From Agreia bicolorata (GTDB lineage Bacteria; Actinomycetota; Actinomycetes; Actinomycetales; Microbacteriaceae), in contig NZ_JYFC01000001.1 of assembly GCF_000938265.1 (NCBI RefSeq), forward strand, positions 248,001 through 312,000: DNA of 64,000 nucleotides. Reading direction: 5' to 3'. Within the stretch, counting starts at the first letter, position 1. Every line of letters begins with the position of its first letter. The notes beneath the pieces are model-generated. The model was not told where the DNA came from, ran no database searches, and worked only from the letters and a program-made list of their open reading frames with translations. The translations under genes were made by a program, and so were the position numbers. Shown piece by piece: positions 35,637 to 47,781 of the stretch.

Positions 35637-37024
35637 ATGACATGACCTATTCCGACGCAGCGGAGAGCGAGCTGCAGCGCAAGGCGAAAGACCATCTGTG
35701 GATGCATTTCAGCCGGCAGTCGGTGATGGAATCCGGCGCAGGCGTGCCGATCATCACACGCGGCGAGGGGCATCACATCTGGGACAGTCGAGGAAAGAAA
35801 TACATCGACGGCCTCTCGGGTCTGTTCGTGGTGAACGCAGGTCATGGTCGCCGTCGTCTGGCGGAGACCGCCGCTCGCCAGGCAGAAGAACTGGCCTTCT
35901 TTCCCGTGTGGTCGTATGCGCACCCGAACGCGATCGAGCTTGCCGACCGGCTCGCCCACTACGCGCCGGGCGACCTGAACCGCGTGTTCTTCTCGACCGG
36001 CGGCGGGGAGGCTGTGGAGACGGCGTTCAAACTGGCCAAGTACTACTGGAAGCTTCAGGGGCGGCCCACGAAGCACAAGGTCATCTCGCGCGCAGTCGCC
36101 TATCACGGCACGACCCAGGGCGCGTTGGCAGTGACTGGGATTCCGGCCATGAAGGCGATGTTCGAACCCGTCACGCCGGGCGGCTTCCGCGTGCCCAACA
36201 CGAACTTCTACCGCGCGCCCGAGCACGGCGACGATCCTGTCGCGTTCGGAATCTGGGCTGCCGATCGCATCGAGGAGATGATTCAGTTCGAGGGCCCAGA
36301 CACAGTGGCTGCGGTCTTTCTCGAGCCGGTTCAGAACTCGGGTGGATGCTTTCCCCCGCCGCCCGGATACTTTCAGCGGGTGCGTGAGATCTGCGACCGC
36401 TACGACGTTCTCTTGGTCAGCGACGAGGTCATCTGCGCGTTCGGCCGCATCGGCCACATGTTCGCCTGCGACGAATACGGCTATGTGCCCGACATGATCA
36501 CCTGCGCCAAGGGTATGACCAGCGGATACTCCCCTATCGGCGCGACCATCGTGAGCGACAGGGTCTATGAGCCGTTCAAGCACGGCCAGACATCGTTTGC
36601 GCACGGCTACACGTTCGGCGGACATCCTGTGTCGGCCGCCGTCGCGCTGGCGAATCTTGACATCTTCGAAGAGGAGAAACTCAACGAGAATGTCCGCGCG
36701 AATTCGCCGCTCTTCCGCTCCACGCTCGAGAAGTTGAACGATCTGCCGATCGTGGGCGACGTGCGCGGCGACGGATACTTCTTCGGCATAGAGCTTGTGA
36801 AAGATAAGGCGACCAAAGAGACGTTCGATGACGAGGAGTCGGAGAGGCTGCTCCGCGGCTTCCTCTCGAAGGCGCTCTTCGACGCCGGACTCTACTGCCG
36901 CGCCGACGACCGGGGAGATCCCGTCATTCAGTTGGCGCCACCACTCACCGTTGGCGCGGCTGAGTTCGATGAGATCGAGCAGATACTGCGCGGTGTACTC
37001 ACGGAGGCCTGGAGCAGACTCTGA
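35633..37024 (+). CDS. Class III PLP-dependent aminotransferase (omega-amine/putrescine type)
   Basis: 463 aa. Features: the GLSGLFVVNAGHGRR segment of omega-aminotransferases, the PLP phosphate-binding FFSTGGGEAVETAFKLAKYY, the ring Asp in LLVSDEVICAFGRIG, and the PLP lysine in ITCAKGMTSGYSPIG. The family moves terminal amino groups from beta-alanine, putrescine, taurine or similar amines to pyruvate or 2-oxoglutarate. The exact amine cannot be read from sequence; the nearby pot importer and gabT make putrescine a fair guess. Starts in an ATGA overlap with the lrp gene, and converges on the DUF4192 gene with 7 bp between the stops. Confidence 0.85.
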   Translation: MNDMTYSDAAESELQRKAKDHLWMHFSRQSVMESGAGVPIITRGEGHHIWDSRGKKYIDGLSGLFVVNAGHGRRRLAETAARQAEELAFFPVWSYAHPNAIELADRLAHYAPGDLNRVFFSTGGGEAVETAFKLAKYYWKLQGRPTKHKVISRAVAYHGTTQGALAVTGIPAMKAMFEPVTPGGFRVPNTNFYRAPEHGDDPVAFGIWAADRIEEMIQFEGPDTVAAVFLEPVQNSGGCFPPPPGYFQRVREICDRYDVLLVSDEVICAFGRIGHMFACDEYGYVPDMITCAKGMTSGYSPIGATIVSDRVYEPFKHGQTSFAHGYTFGGHPVSAAVALANLDIFEEEKLNENVRANSPLFRSTLEKLNDLPIVGDVRGDGYFFGIELVKDKATKETFDDEESERLLRGFLSKALFDAGLYCRADDRGDPVIQLAPPLTVGAAEFDEIEQILRGVLTEAWSRL

Positions 37025-37031
37025 TCACCGG

Positions 37032-38117
37032 TCACACGGCCTGCCTGCCCACCCAATCGGGCACCCGGCCCGTACTGATCAGTTGCTCGAAGAGCCGGGC
37101 CAACTCGTACCCCGGGCCGATAGACAGAGCCTCTTCGAGATAGTCTCCCGCTGCGGAGCCCTGTCCTCGTGCCCACTCGAACCAGGCGAGCATGGTGAAC
37201 GGAGCCAGCTGCCAGGGTCGAGGTGCCAGCGAGACGAGGTGGCGTAGAAGGCGTACCGCGCCCTCAATCCTCAGTCCGTCAGGGCATTCCCGACCCTCGC
37301 CGACGAAGGTCTGGAGAATCGACCCGTCAGGCACGGCCATTCCGCGACGAAGCATGGCCGTGTCCGCGGCAGCCCGATCTCCGGCATCGTCACCCCAGGC
37401 TAGAAGCATCAACACGCAATCTCGCACCCCCTTGTCTCTGATACTCCGGAGGAGGGCTGCCAGCGCTTTCGGCGGAATGTCGGTCGGCGCGGATTCGATG
37501 GCGTCTGTCCAGAGGATCTGTGCCGCCGACCACTCCCACAGTCGTTCTCTGTCGCGCACATCGTGCATGATTGCGGCCGACGCCTCGGACACCTCGTCGC
37601 GCTGCCCTCTCGGCGCGTCTTCTACCGGTGGCGCGCCCTGAGTTACTCCCTGTACATTACGCGGCGCGCCGACGCTGTCGAGCTCCGAATCGATCCGGGT
37701 CGTGTCGCTGTCGTTGAATTCGCCGTGCTCCGCATCGAGATACGAAGCCCACGCGCGACCGGAGCAGCACAGCGCGTCGACGATGCCTAGCCCTGCGGAT
37801 GCCATCCTGGTGACGATGGCCTCGACGAGTTGCGGCCGAGGCGGCCGATCCTCCGCCGACCATACGTCGTCGGTGTAGATCGCTATGAGGACCGCATCCA
37901 CCCCGGGCACCCGACTGATGAGTCGGATGATCGCATCCGCAATCAGCCGCGGGTTGGTCTGTTGCGACTCGGCGGGTAGATCGACTCGCAACGAGGCGGC
38001 TGTCTGCCGGCTCTGAAACGTTTGGACGACAATGCTGTTCGCTGGGGTGTAGCCCATGATGCGAGGCAGCGCGATCAAAAAATCTGCGGGTCGTTTCGCT
38101 TTCACCGAGGAAGTCAT
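37032..38117 (-). CDS. DUF4192 family protein
   Basis: 361 aa, actinobacterial family of unknown function. The characteristic opening ADFLIALPRIMGYTPANSIVV is at the N-terminus, followed by an alpha/beta domain (about 40-130) and a helical C-terminal domain with an AWFEWARGQGSAA segment, resembling a TPR-like repeat region. I used the ATG at 38117, where the family homology begins; GGGAGG is about 15 nt upstream, which is far. An upstream in-frame GTG (38228) would add 37 residues that do not look like the family. Divergent from tag. Confidence 0.75.
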   Translation of the reverse strand: MTSSVKAKRPADFLIALPRIMGYTPANSIVVQTFQSRQTAASLRVDLPAESQQTNPRLIADAIIRLISRVPGVDAVLIAIYTDDVWSAEDRPPRPQLVEAIVTRMASAGLGIVDALCCSGRAWASYLDAEHGEFNDSDTTRIDSELDSVGAPRNVQGVTQGAPPVEDAPRGQRDEVSEASAAIMHDVRDRERLWEWSAAQILWTDAIESAPTDIPPKALAALLRSIRDKGVRDCVLMLLAWGDDAGDRAAADTAMLRRGMAVPDGSILQTFVGEGRECPDGLRIEGAVRLLRHLVSLAPRPWQLAPFTMLAWFEWARGQGSAAGDYLEEALSIGPGYELARLFEQLISTGRVPDWVGRQAV

Positions 38118-38307
38118 GATGAGAGGCTGCCGCCTCCCGTGCACCGAAACGACGGCCGTCCGGCAGTCTGTGCAGAAACCCTGGGAACTGCGCAGTGTGA
38201 CGGAGTGGACGATTGCGGCCCTCTCCACAAACGCAGGTCACTCGAACGATCCCCAGCGGGGCTCACTGTGACAGTGCGCCACGGTCCACGGAGATACTCT
38301 CGGAATC

Positions 38308-38916
38308 ATGACACGAAAACTTCTCTCAACCGGAGACGACGGTATCGCGCGATGCGGTTGGGTCTCCGATGACTCCGAATATCGGCGGTATCACGACGAG
38401 GAATGGGGAACCCCACTGCACGGCGACACAGGCCTCTTCGAAACGATCGCGTTGGAGGGATTCCAGTCGGGACTCTCCTGGCTCACCATTCTGAGGCGGC
38501 GGCCGGCATTCCGCATCGCTTTCGACGACTTCTCGATCGAGCGCGTCGCTCAATTCGACGAGGTCAAGATCGACGAGTTGGCCGTCGACTCATCGATCAT
38601 CCGCAATCGTCAGAAGATCACGGCCACGATCACAAACGCTCGAACGATCCACGAGTTGGTGAGTCACAACCCGGGGGCCCTCGATCGGCTGATCTGGAGC
38701 CACGCTCCGTCGTCGCACAAGCGTCCCCGCACAGTCGACGAGGTGCTAACGGTGACAGACGAGTCGCGTGCTCTCAGCAAGCAGTTGCGAAGCCTCGGAC
38801 TCGGGTTCGTAGGGCCGACCACGATGCACGCCTTGATGCAAGCAGCGGGGCTGATCAACGATCACGCGCTGGGCTGCGTGCGGGGCGACGAGCTAGAGAA
38901 GGCGGCGGCGGCCTGA
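38308..38916 (+). CDS. tag: DNA-3-methyladenine glycosylase I
   Basis: 202 aa. Base-excision repair enzyme removing 3-methyladenine. The zinc site is complete: Cys in RCGWV, His in YHDEEWG, and His and Cys in NDHALGCVRG. The helix-hairpin-helix region contains GFQSGLSWLTILRRRPAFR and the substrate pocket residues. The motif FVGPTTMHALMQAAGLIND is typical of Tag. A TACTCT -10-like element ends 7 nt before the ATG, so a leaderless message is possible. It converges with the DUF5684 gene (1 bp between stops). Confidence 0.94.
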   Translation: MTRKLLSTGDDGIARCGWVSDDSEYRRYHDEEWGTPLHGDTGLFETIALEGFQSGLSWLTILRRRPAFRIAFDDFSIERVAQFDEVKIDELAVDSSIIRNRQKITATITNARTIHELVSHNPGALDRLIWSHAPSSHKRPRTVDEVLTVTDESRALSKQLRSLGLGFVGPTTMHALMQAAGLINDHALGCVRGDELEKAAAA

Positions 38917-38917
38917 C

Positions 38918-39454
38918 TCAATATGTGGGGTTCTGCGGGCCACCTGTCGGCGGAGCCGCATAGACAGGCCTCGCCTGCGGTATGTAGCGCAGCACGGCGC
39001 CGGTAGGTCTCGCCCAATCCGGAGCGATGAAGATGCCCGCGATCGGTTGAGGGTTCCACACAGATCGGTTGAACGCGAAGATGCCCCACCATACGTACGG
39101 AACGAAGATGTACAGCACAACCCAGGTGCCTGTCTTACCGAAGCGCAAGCCGATGTTGTAAGCGGCGATGCAGATGAACACACTCGACGCGATGTTGACC
39201 AAGGGCACGAACGCGACAAGGGCCCACCAACCGGCCTGTCCCCCGAGTTCGAGGAACACCCACGAGTTGTAGACCGGAACCCAGGCCTTCCACGCGGGCT
39301 CTCCCGCTTTCACGAAGATCTTGCTCAGGAACCACGAGCTGACGACATAGATGGCAGCGATCAGAAGCACGTAGAACGCCGTGAAGATCAAGGTGAAAAT
39401 CAGTCCGGCGGCAGCTCCGGCCGCCGTGCCATCCGGGTCATATGTCGTGATCAT
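38918..39454 (-). CDS. DUF5684 domain membrane protein
   Basis: 178 aa with four to five predicted helices. After an N-terminal helix pair (LIFTLIFTAFYVLLIAAIYVV) comes FVKAGEPAWKAWVPVYNSWV, the signature of the DUF5684 family seen in signal peptidase I-like membrane proteins without protease residues. The C-terminal 40 residues are Pro/Ala-rich and cytoplasmic or exposed. Function unknown. It stands alone between tag and yaaA. Confidence 0.7.
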   Translation of the reverse strand: MITTYDPDGTAAGAAAGLIFTLIFTAFYVLLIAAIYVVSSWFLSKIFVKAGEPAWKAWVPVYNSWVFLELGGQAGWWALVAFVPLVNIASSVFICIAAYNIGLRFGKTGTWVVLYIFVPYVWWGIFAFNRSVWNPQPIAGIFIAPDWARPTGAVLRYIPQARPVYAAPPTGGPQNPTY

Positions 39455-39493
39455 GCAGCAAGACTAGCGGCAACGCCAACCAGCCTGCCGTGA

Positions 39494-40248
39494 TCAGACG
39501 CCGGAGGTGAAGAGGCGGATCTCTCCGGGGTCTCCGAACTCCATCCGATGCCCGGCTTGCACGGCTACGGTGAACACCTCATCGACCGTCGCGAGATCGC
39601 GTGCATGCATAAGCAGCGCTCGCGTCAACAGCCCCTTCGCCTTCTTGTTGAAGTGGTTCAGGGCGCGCACGCTGCCGTCATCGGATTCGGTCACAACCCG
39701 CAGGAACCAGGAGTTCCCTCCCCGTGGCAGAGGCGACAGAGCAACGTAGGCCTCAGATCGAAAATCGAGCACAAGGTCGTTGGTTGCGGCAATCTCCTGA
39801 GGCACAAGAGGCGCCCACGTCTTGGCCAGATGGACTCCCGGCAGCTTCGAGTCGTGCGACAACCTGTAAGCCGGGATAGGATCCATGGCACCAATAGGCC
39901 CCAGCAGCGCGGATTGGATCACTACATGGCCCGCCGCAAACGACCGGGCCTCGGCTGACAGGCTGGCAGAGTCTAGAGCGTCAAAGACGACACCCGTGTA
40001 CCTGTCTATAGCGGGCATCGTCGGCGATGTAGTCACCGTGCGATTGCGCAGAACCTCTGAGCGCTGGCGGGCGCTGATCTTCAACGCTTTGAGGCTTGCG
40101 TCCTCATCGCGAGAGATCGCGCGCAATTCTCGAACGAGACGACGACGAGTCGCCGTCAACGACGAAAAAATCGCAAGCGGGCCAGATCCAGCCTCGCGGC
40201 GTCACCCCCTTCCCGCTTCGTCTCAGACGGGGGAAGGAGGATGAGCAC
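39494..40248 (-). pseudogene. yaaA: yaaA (peroxide stress protein, UPF0246) with a one-base frameshift
   Basis: YaaA lowers intracellular free iron during peroxide stress in E. coli. The family start VLILLPPSETKREGG is encoded from GTG at 40248, but this frame ends after LRFFRR. The rest (TATRRRLVRELRAI through HFNKKAKG to FTSGV) continues in another frame. The break falls at a run of six A (T in the coding strand) at 40165-40170; seven would restore one 251-residue protein reading LRFFSSLTATRRR. The remainder is well conserved (SPTMPAIDRYTGVVFDAL). This can be a real mutation, a homopolymer sequence error, or -1 ribosomal slippage on TTT-TTT-C. It follows atpC directly. Confidence 0.8.
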
Positions 40249-40269
40249 GAGGTGGTCGACCCGCTTGCG

Positions 40270-40533
40270 TTAAACGAGCGCCGCGTTGCGCGCGACGATC
40301 GTGATGGTGTTGTTCTCTACAGAAAGAAAGCCGTCATCGGCCTGAGCCGTGATTCGTGCACCCGAAGCCTGCGTTACGCGGACCTCTCCCTCGGCCAAGA
40401 TGGCGAGAAGAGGCTCGTGACCGGCCAGGATACCTATCTCGCCTTCGACCGTTTTGGCAATGACCATGGTTGCCTCGCCCGACCAGACTTCCTGATCGGC
40501 CGAGACGACACTCACGGTAAGGGGCGATGCCAT
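40270..40533 (-). CDS. atpC: ATP synthase F1 subunit epsilon
   Basis: 87 aa. The beta-sandwich domain is visible (LTVSVVSADQEVWSGEA, GEIGILAGHEPLLAIL). The C-terminal helical hairpin of the E. coli subunit is missing, as is usual for actinobacterial epsilon subunits of this length. ATG at 40533 follows the atpD stop by 2 bp. Last gene of the atp operon; yaaA follows within 25 bp. Confidence 0.93.
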   Translation of the reverse strand: MASPLTVSVVSADQEVWSGEATMVIAKTVEGEIGILAGHEPLLAILAEGEVRVTQASGARITAQADDGFLSVENNTITIVARNAALV

Positions 40534-40535
40534 GA

Positions 40536-42919
<2,384 letters not shown>

Positions 42920-42922
42920 AAG

Positions 42923-44560
42923 TTAGCGGCGACCCTTCACGATCTTTTCCTGGTTGACGTCTTCAACCTTGGTCGCAGTGAACTCCTCGCGGCCGACCGA
43001 GGCGAGCGGCTTGCCTTCGCCCGTCTGGAACTCGAGCTTGAACTTGTCGACCTCGGAGTCGAGCAGCGCGGCTGTCTCGTCGGAGAGAACGTTGGACTCA
43101 CGCAGCGTGGTCAACACCTGGGTGTTGCGGGCAAGGTAGTCGAGAAGCTCGCGCTCAAAACGCAGGATGTCTTCGACAGGAACCTCGTCGAGCTTGCCAT
43201 TCGTTCCAGCCCAGATCGCGACGACCTGGTCTTCGACGGGGTACGGCGAGTACTGAGGCTGCTTCAGCAGCTCAGTGAGGCGCGCACCACGGGCGAGCTG
43301 GCGACGCGACGCCGGGTCGAGGTCGGAAGCGAACATCGCGAATGCCTCGAGCGAGCGGTACTGAGCGAGCTCCAGCTTCAGGGTTCCGGAGACCTTCTTG
43401 ATCGACTTGACCTGAGCGTCGCCACCGACTCGCGACACTGAGATACCCACGTCGACCGCCGGACGCTGGTTGGCGTTGAAGAGGTCGGACTGCAGGAAGA
43501 TCTGGCCGTCGGTGATCGAGATCACGTTGGTCGGGATGTAGGCCGACACGTCGTTGGCCTTGGTCTCGATGATCGGAAGGCCGGTCATCGAACCCGCACC
43601 CAGCTCATCGGAGAGCTTGGCGCAACGCTCGAGCAGACGGGAGTGCAGGTAGAACACGTCACCGGGGTATGCCTCGCGTCCCGGCGGACGACGAAGAAGA
43701 AGGGACACGGCGCGGTACGCCTCTGCCTGCTTCGACAGGTCATCGAAGATGATGAGAACGTGCTTGCCGCCGTACATCCAGTGCTGGCCGATAGCCGAGC
43801 CCGTGTAGGGGGCGAGGTACTTGAATCCCGCGGGGTCCGAAGCGGGAGACGCGACGATGGTCGTGTACTCGAGCGCTCCGGCGTCTTCGAGCGCGCCCTT
43901 CACCGAGGCGATGGTCGAGCCCTTCTGGCCGATGGCGACGTAGATGCAGCGAACCTGCTTGTTGACGTCGCCCGACTCCCAGTTGGCCTTCTGGTTGATG
44001 ATCGTGTCGATCGCGATGGCGGTCTTACCGGTCTGGCGGTCACCGATGATGAGCTGGCGCTGGCCACGGCCGACGGGGATCATGGCGTCGATGGCCTTGA
44101 TGCCGGTCTGCATGGGCTCGTGCACGCTCTTGCGCTGCATCACGCCGGGTGCCTGCAGCTCGAGTGCGCGGCGCCCTTCTGATGCGATCTCTCCGAGACC
44201 ATCGATCGGGTTGCCCAGCGGGTCGACGACGCGACCCAGGTAGGCGTCGCCGACGGGAACCGAGAGGACCTCGCCCGTGCGCTGCACCTCCATGCCTTCG
44301 ACGATGCCCGAGAATTCACCCAGGATGATGACACCGACCTCGTCTTCGTCGAGGTTCTGGGCAAGTCCCAGAGTTCCGTCGGCGAAGCGGATCAGTTCGT
44401 TTGCCATAACGCCGGGAAGACCCTCGACGTGGGCGATACCGTCACCGGCGTCGGTAACGTATCCGACCTCGGTCTTGGTGGCCTTGCCGGGCTCGTAGGA
44501 CTTCACGAAGTCCTGAAGAGCACCACGGATCTCGTCGGGGCTGATCGATAGTTCTGCCAT
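42923..44560 (-). CDS. atpA: ATP synthase F1 subunit alpha
   Basis: 545 aa. P-loop [13 protein letters not shown], and [19 protein letters not shown] are intact. The C-terminal tail after the core is about 40 residues longer than in E. coli, a common feature of actinobacteria. I used ATG at 44560, which has AAAGGA upstream and gives the standard [15 protein letters not shown] start. Confidence 0.98.
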   Translation of the reverse strand: MAELSISPDEIRGALQDFVKSYEPGKATKTEVGYVTDAGDGIAHVEGLPGVMANELIRFADGTLGLAQNLDEDEVGVIILGEFSGIVEGMEVQRTGEVLSVPVGDAYLGRVVDPLGNPIDGLGEIASEGRRALELQAPGVMQRKSVHEPMQTGIKAIDAMIPVGRGQRQLIIGDRQTGKTAIAIDTIINQKANWESGDVNKQVRCIYVAIGQKGSTIASVKGALEDAGALEYTTIVASPASDPAGFKYLAPYTGSAIGQHWMYGGKHVLIIFDDLSKQAEAYRAVSLLLRRPPGREAYPGDVFYLHSRLLERCAKLSDELGAGSMTGLPIIETKANDVSAYIPTNVISITDGQIFLQSDLFNANQRPAVDVGISVSRVGGDAQVKSIKKVSGTLKLELAQYRSLEAFAMFASDLDPASRRQLARGARLTELLKQPQYSPYPVEDQVVAIWAGTNGKLDEVPVEDILRFERELLDYLARNTQVLTTLRESNVLSDETAALLDSEVDKFKLEFQTGEGKPLASVGREEFTATKVEDVNQEKIVKGRR

Positions 44561-44621
44561 CGTTTTTCCTTTTTTCTGCCGAAGGATTCGCTCCGGCGTG
44601 TAGCAAGCCAGCCACAAGGGG

Positions 44622-45419
44622 CTAGCCAGCGAGCTGAAGTCTCAAATCGTTGATGCGGGCGGAGACGCTGCCATCGATGACATCATCTCCAACCTGGATG
44701 CGAAGACCGCCGATGAGGGCGGGATCGATCTGCTGGTTCACGGAGAGGGCGCGTCCGTACAGCGACGAGAGCCCCTTCTCCAGACGCTCCAGCTGCGCGG
44801 GAGCGATGGGAGTCGCACTGGTGACGGTGGCGATCGACTTGCCGGCCTGATCTGCCACGATGTTCGCCGCTACCCGAAGCAGCTCTCCGATGCGTCGGCC
44901 ACGGGGCTGGGCAACAAGCTGCTGCACGATCGCAAGCGTCTGAGCCGATGCCTTGCCCTTGAGCAGAGCATTGACCAGGGCGAGCTTGGCGTCGACAGCT
45001 CCGAGCTTCGAGCCGAGCGCGAGCTCGAGCTCATCGCTCGTCGAAACCGCTTCGCCGAAGCGGGCCAGTTCGGCCTCGATCGATTCGGCGTCCGTTGCCG
45101 AATCGGCGAGCACTCGGAAGCCGAGCTCTTCTACGGCCTCGAGCAGGTCGTCGTGGCTGGACCAGCGGCTGGCGGCCACGTCACTCAGAATACGAACCGC
45201 TTCTGCGTCGAGCTTCGAGCCGAAGAGTTCTGAGACGACCCCGGCCTTCGATGCCTGATCTGCGGACGGGTCCGCGAGGAGCGACAGGAGTGCAGACGAC
45301 TCGCCGATGACCCGGCCCGCAAGAAGCAGCTGCTCCCCGGTGGCGAGAGTGGTGCCACCGCCCTGGCCAGCGAGTCTGGCTCGAACGCCCGCGATAGCTT
45401 CTCTGGTCGCTGATCCCAT
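44622..45419 (-). CDS. atpH: ATP synthase F1 subunit delta
   Basis: 265 aa, longer than the E. coli subunit (177 aa) but usual for actinobacteria. The C-terminal segment [24 protein letters not shown] is the family signature. ATG at 45419 follows the atpF stop by 4 bp; earlier in-frame codons are antisense-like Arg-rich sequence and were rejected. Links the peripheral stalk to the alpha3beta3 head. Confidence 0.93.
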   Translation of the reverse strand: MGSATREAIAGVRARLAGQGGGTTLATGEQLLLAGRVIGESSALLSLLADPSADQASKAGVVSELFGSKLDAEAVRILSDVAASRWSSHDDLLEAVEELGFRVLADSATDAESIEAELARFGEAVSTSDELELALGSKLGAVDAKLALVNALLKGKASAQTLAIVQQLVAQPRGRRIGELLRVAANIVADQAGKSIATVTSATPIAPAQLERLEKGLSSLYGRALSVNQQIDPALIGGLRIQVGDDVIDGSVSARINDLRLQLAG

Positions 45420-45423
45420 GTGC

Positions 45424-45993
45424 TTACTTGTTTCCGGCGGTCGGGGCGGATGCCTCGGACGCCTCAAGGTCAGCGAGGAAGCGATCGACAATGCCGGCAG
45501 CCTTGGCGTCGTCCTTGACGGACTCACCGATGACGCCCGACGCGAGGTCGAGAGCAAGGCTTCCGACCTCTGCACGCAGCGACACAACAGCCGCCTGACG
45601 CTCAGCTTCGATCTGGCTCGTTGCCTGCGCCTGGATGCGGGCAGCATCGAGCTGAGCCTGCTCTTTGAGCTCGGCCGCGATCTTCAGAGCGTCGGCACGA
45701 GCCTGCTCACGGATCTTGCCGGCCTCGGCGCGACCTTCGGCGAGCTGAGCCGTGTACTGCTCGAGAGCAGCCTCGGCCTGCGCCTGAGCCGCGTCGGCCT
45801 TGGCGATGTTGCCCTCGATGGCGGCGGAGCGCTCGTCGAGCATCGTCTTGACGCGAGGAAGCACCATTCTCCAGAAGAAGAACAGGATGATGACGAAGCA
45901 GAGAGCCGACCAGACGATGTCGTAGATCTCTGGGATGAGCGGATTCGTCGTCTCGGCCGTTTCCTCTGCGGCAGCTAGAAATGCGTGAAGCAC
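45424..45993 (-). CDS. atpF: ATP synthase F0 subunit b
   Basis: 189 aa, peripheral stalk. One membrane helix (IVWSALCFVIILFFFWRMVL, about 25-45) and a long Ala/Glu/Gln-rich coiled coil to about residue 160. Starts at GTG with AGGAGG 6 nt upstream. Confidence 0.95.
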   Translation of the reverse strand: MLHAFLAAAEETAETTNPLIPEIYDIVWSALCFVIILFFFWRMVLPRVKTMLDERSAAIEGNIAKADAAQAQAEAALEQYTAQLAEGRAEAGKIREQARADALKIAAELKEQAQLDAARIQAQATSQIEAERQAAVVSLRAEVGSLALDLASGVIGESVKDDAKAAGIVDRFLADLEASEASAPTAGNK

Positions 45994-46027
45994 TCCAGCC
46001 TCCTATCTGTTAGTGAGCGAAGCGGGA

Positions 46028-47150
<1,123 letters not shown>

Positions 47151-47242
47151 GACTCTCGCGACGACGAATGATGGGGTGTGCTGCCTCTGGGTGACAACCC
47201 TAGTGACGCAGCGGAACGATCGTGATGAAGCCTATCAAGAGT

Positions 47243-47277
47243 TAGGCCCCCCTGACCAATCGAGAAGGCCTATTGGT
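47243..47277 (-). repeat. Two overlapping inverted repeats between the AtpI-like gene and atpB
   Basis: ACCAAT (47255-47260) pairs with ATTGGT (47272-47277), and TAGGCC (47243-47248) pairs with GGCCTA (47267-47272). The two stems share bases, so only one can form at a time. The stretch 47151-47306 holds no gene; it is the leader or promoter region of atpBEFHAGDC. Confidence 0.35.
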
Positions 47278-47306
47278 GCGCCGAATGTGCCGGATCGGAC
47301 ATATTC

Positions 47307-47780
47307 TTACTCGCCGGGCAGCGTGACGTCGCTTGCATAGCTCATGCGGGATGTAGCGACCACGACGACATCGACGATGAGCGAGCCGAGCACGCCAGCG
47401 ATGATGCATAGGAACATCACCACGGGATTGATCCAAGGCTGGTCGCGCAGGAGGAAGACGAGCACGAGGAAGATCGCGAATTTCACGATCCACGCGCCCA
47501 TCACGACAGCGAAGAAGATTGCGGTGAAGAAATCCGTTCCTGAGAAGCGGTTGGCGACGAGGATCGACGCGGCGGTCAGGCCGGTGAACAAGATGGCCAT
47601 CGCCGTTCCCACGAGAGCGCTCACCAGGCCTCGCTCGGCATCGACGAGAAAACCCACCACTCCCCCGATCACCGCGATGGCCAGGGCGAGCAGGCCGCCC
47701 CATTTCAGGATGCGCATAAAGACGGGCCGCGCGGAGGATCCAGAGGCGGCTGGGGTGGCACGGGGGGTGGGGGTCGACAC
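47307..47780 (-). CDS. AtpI-like membrane protein upstream of the ATP synthase genes
   Basis: 157 aa with four helices (WGGLLALAIAVIGGVVGF, LVSALVGTAMAILFTGLTA, FFTAIFFAVVMGAWIVKFAIFL, PVVMFLCIIAGVLGSLIVDV), the layout of AtpI/ATP synthase protein I, which helps assemble the c-ring. Sequence similarity to AtpI is weak, so the call rests on topology and position. I chose GTG at 47780, just after the wecA-like stop. The N-terminal 25 residues are Pro/Thr/Ser-rich. Confidence 0.7.
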   Translation of the reverse strand: MSTPTPRATPAASGSSARPVFMRILKWGGLLALAIAVIGGVVGFLVDAERGLVSALVGTAMAILFTGLTAASILVANRFSGTDFFTAIFFAVVMGAWIVKFAIFLVLVFLLRDQPWINPVVMFLCIIAGVLGSLIVDVVVVATSRMSYASDVTLPGE

Positions 47781-47781
47781 G

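Noticed and set aside
37032-38228. A 37-residue N-terminal extension of DUF4192 from a GTG, containing a Cys-x-x-Cys pair
   Set aside because: The family starts at the conserved ADFLIALP region, and the extension lies in the promoter region shared with tag; the Cys pair is probably chance.
39494-40159. Taking yaaA as an intact 221-aa gene starting at a TTG
   Set aside because: The upstream sequence encodes the conserved LLPPSETKREGG start in a neighbouring frame, so the gene is frameshifted rather than short.
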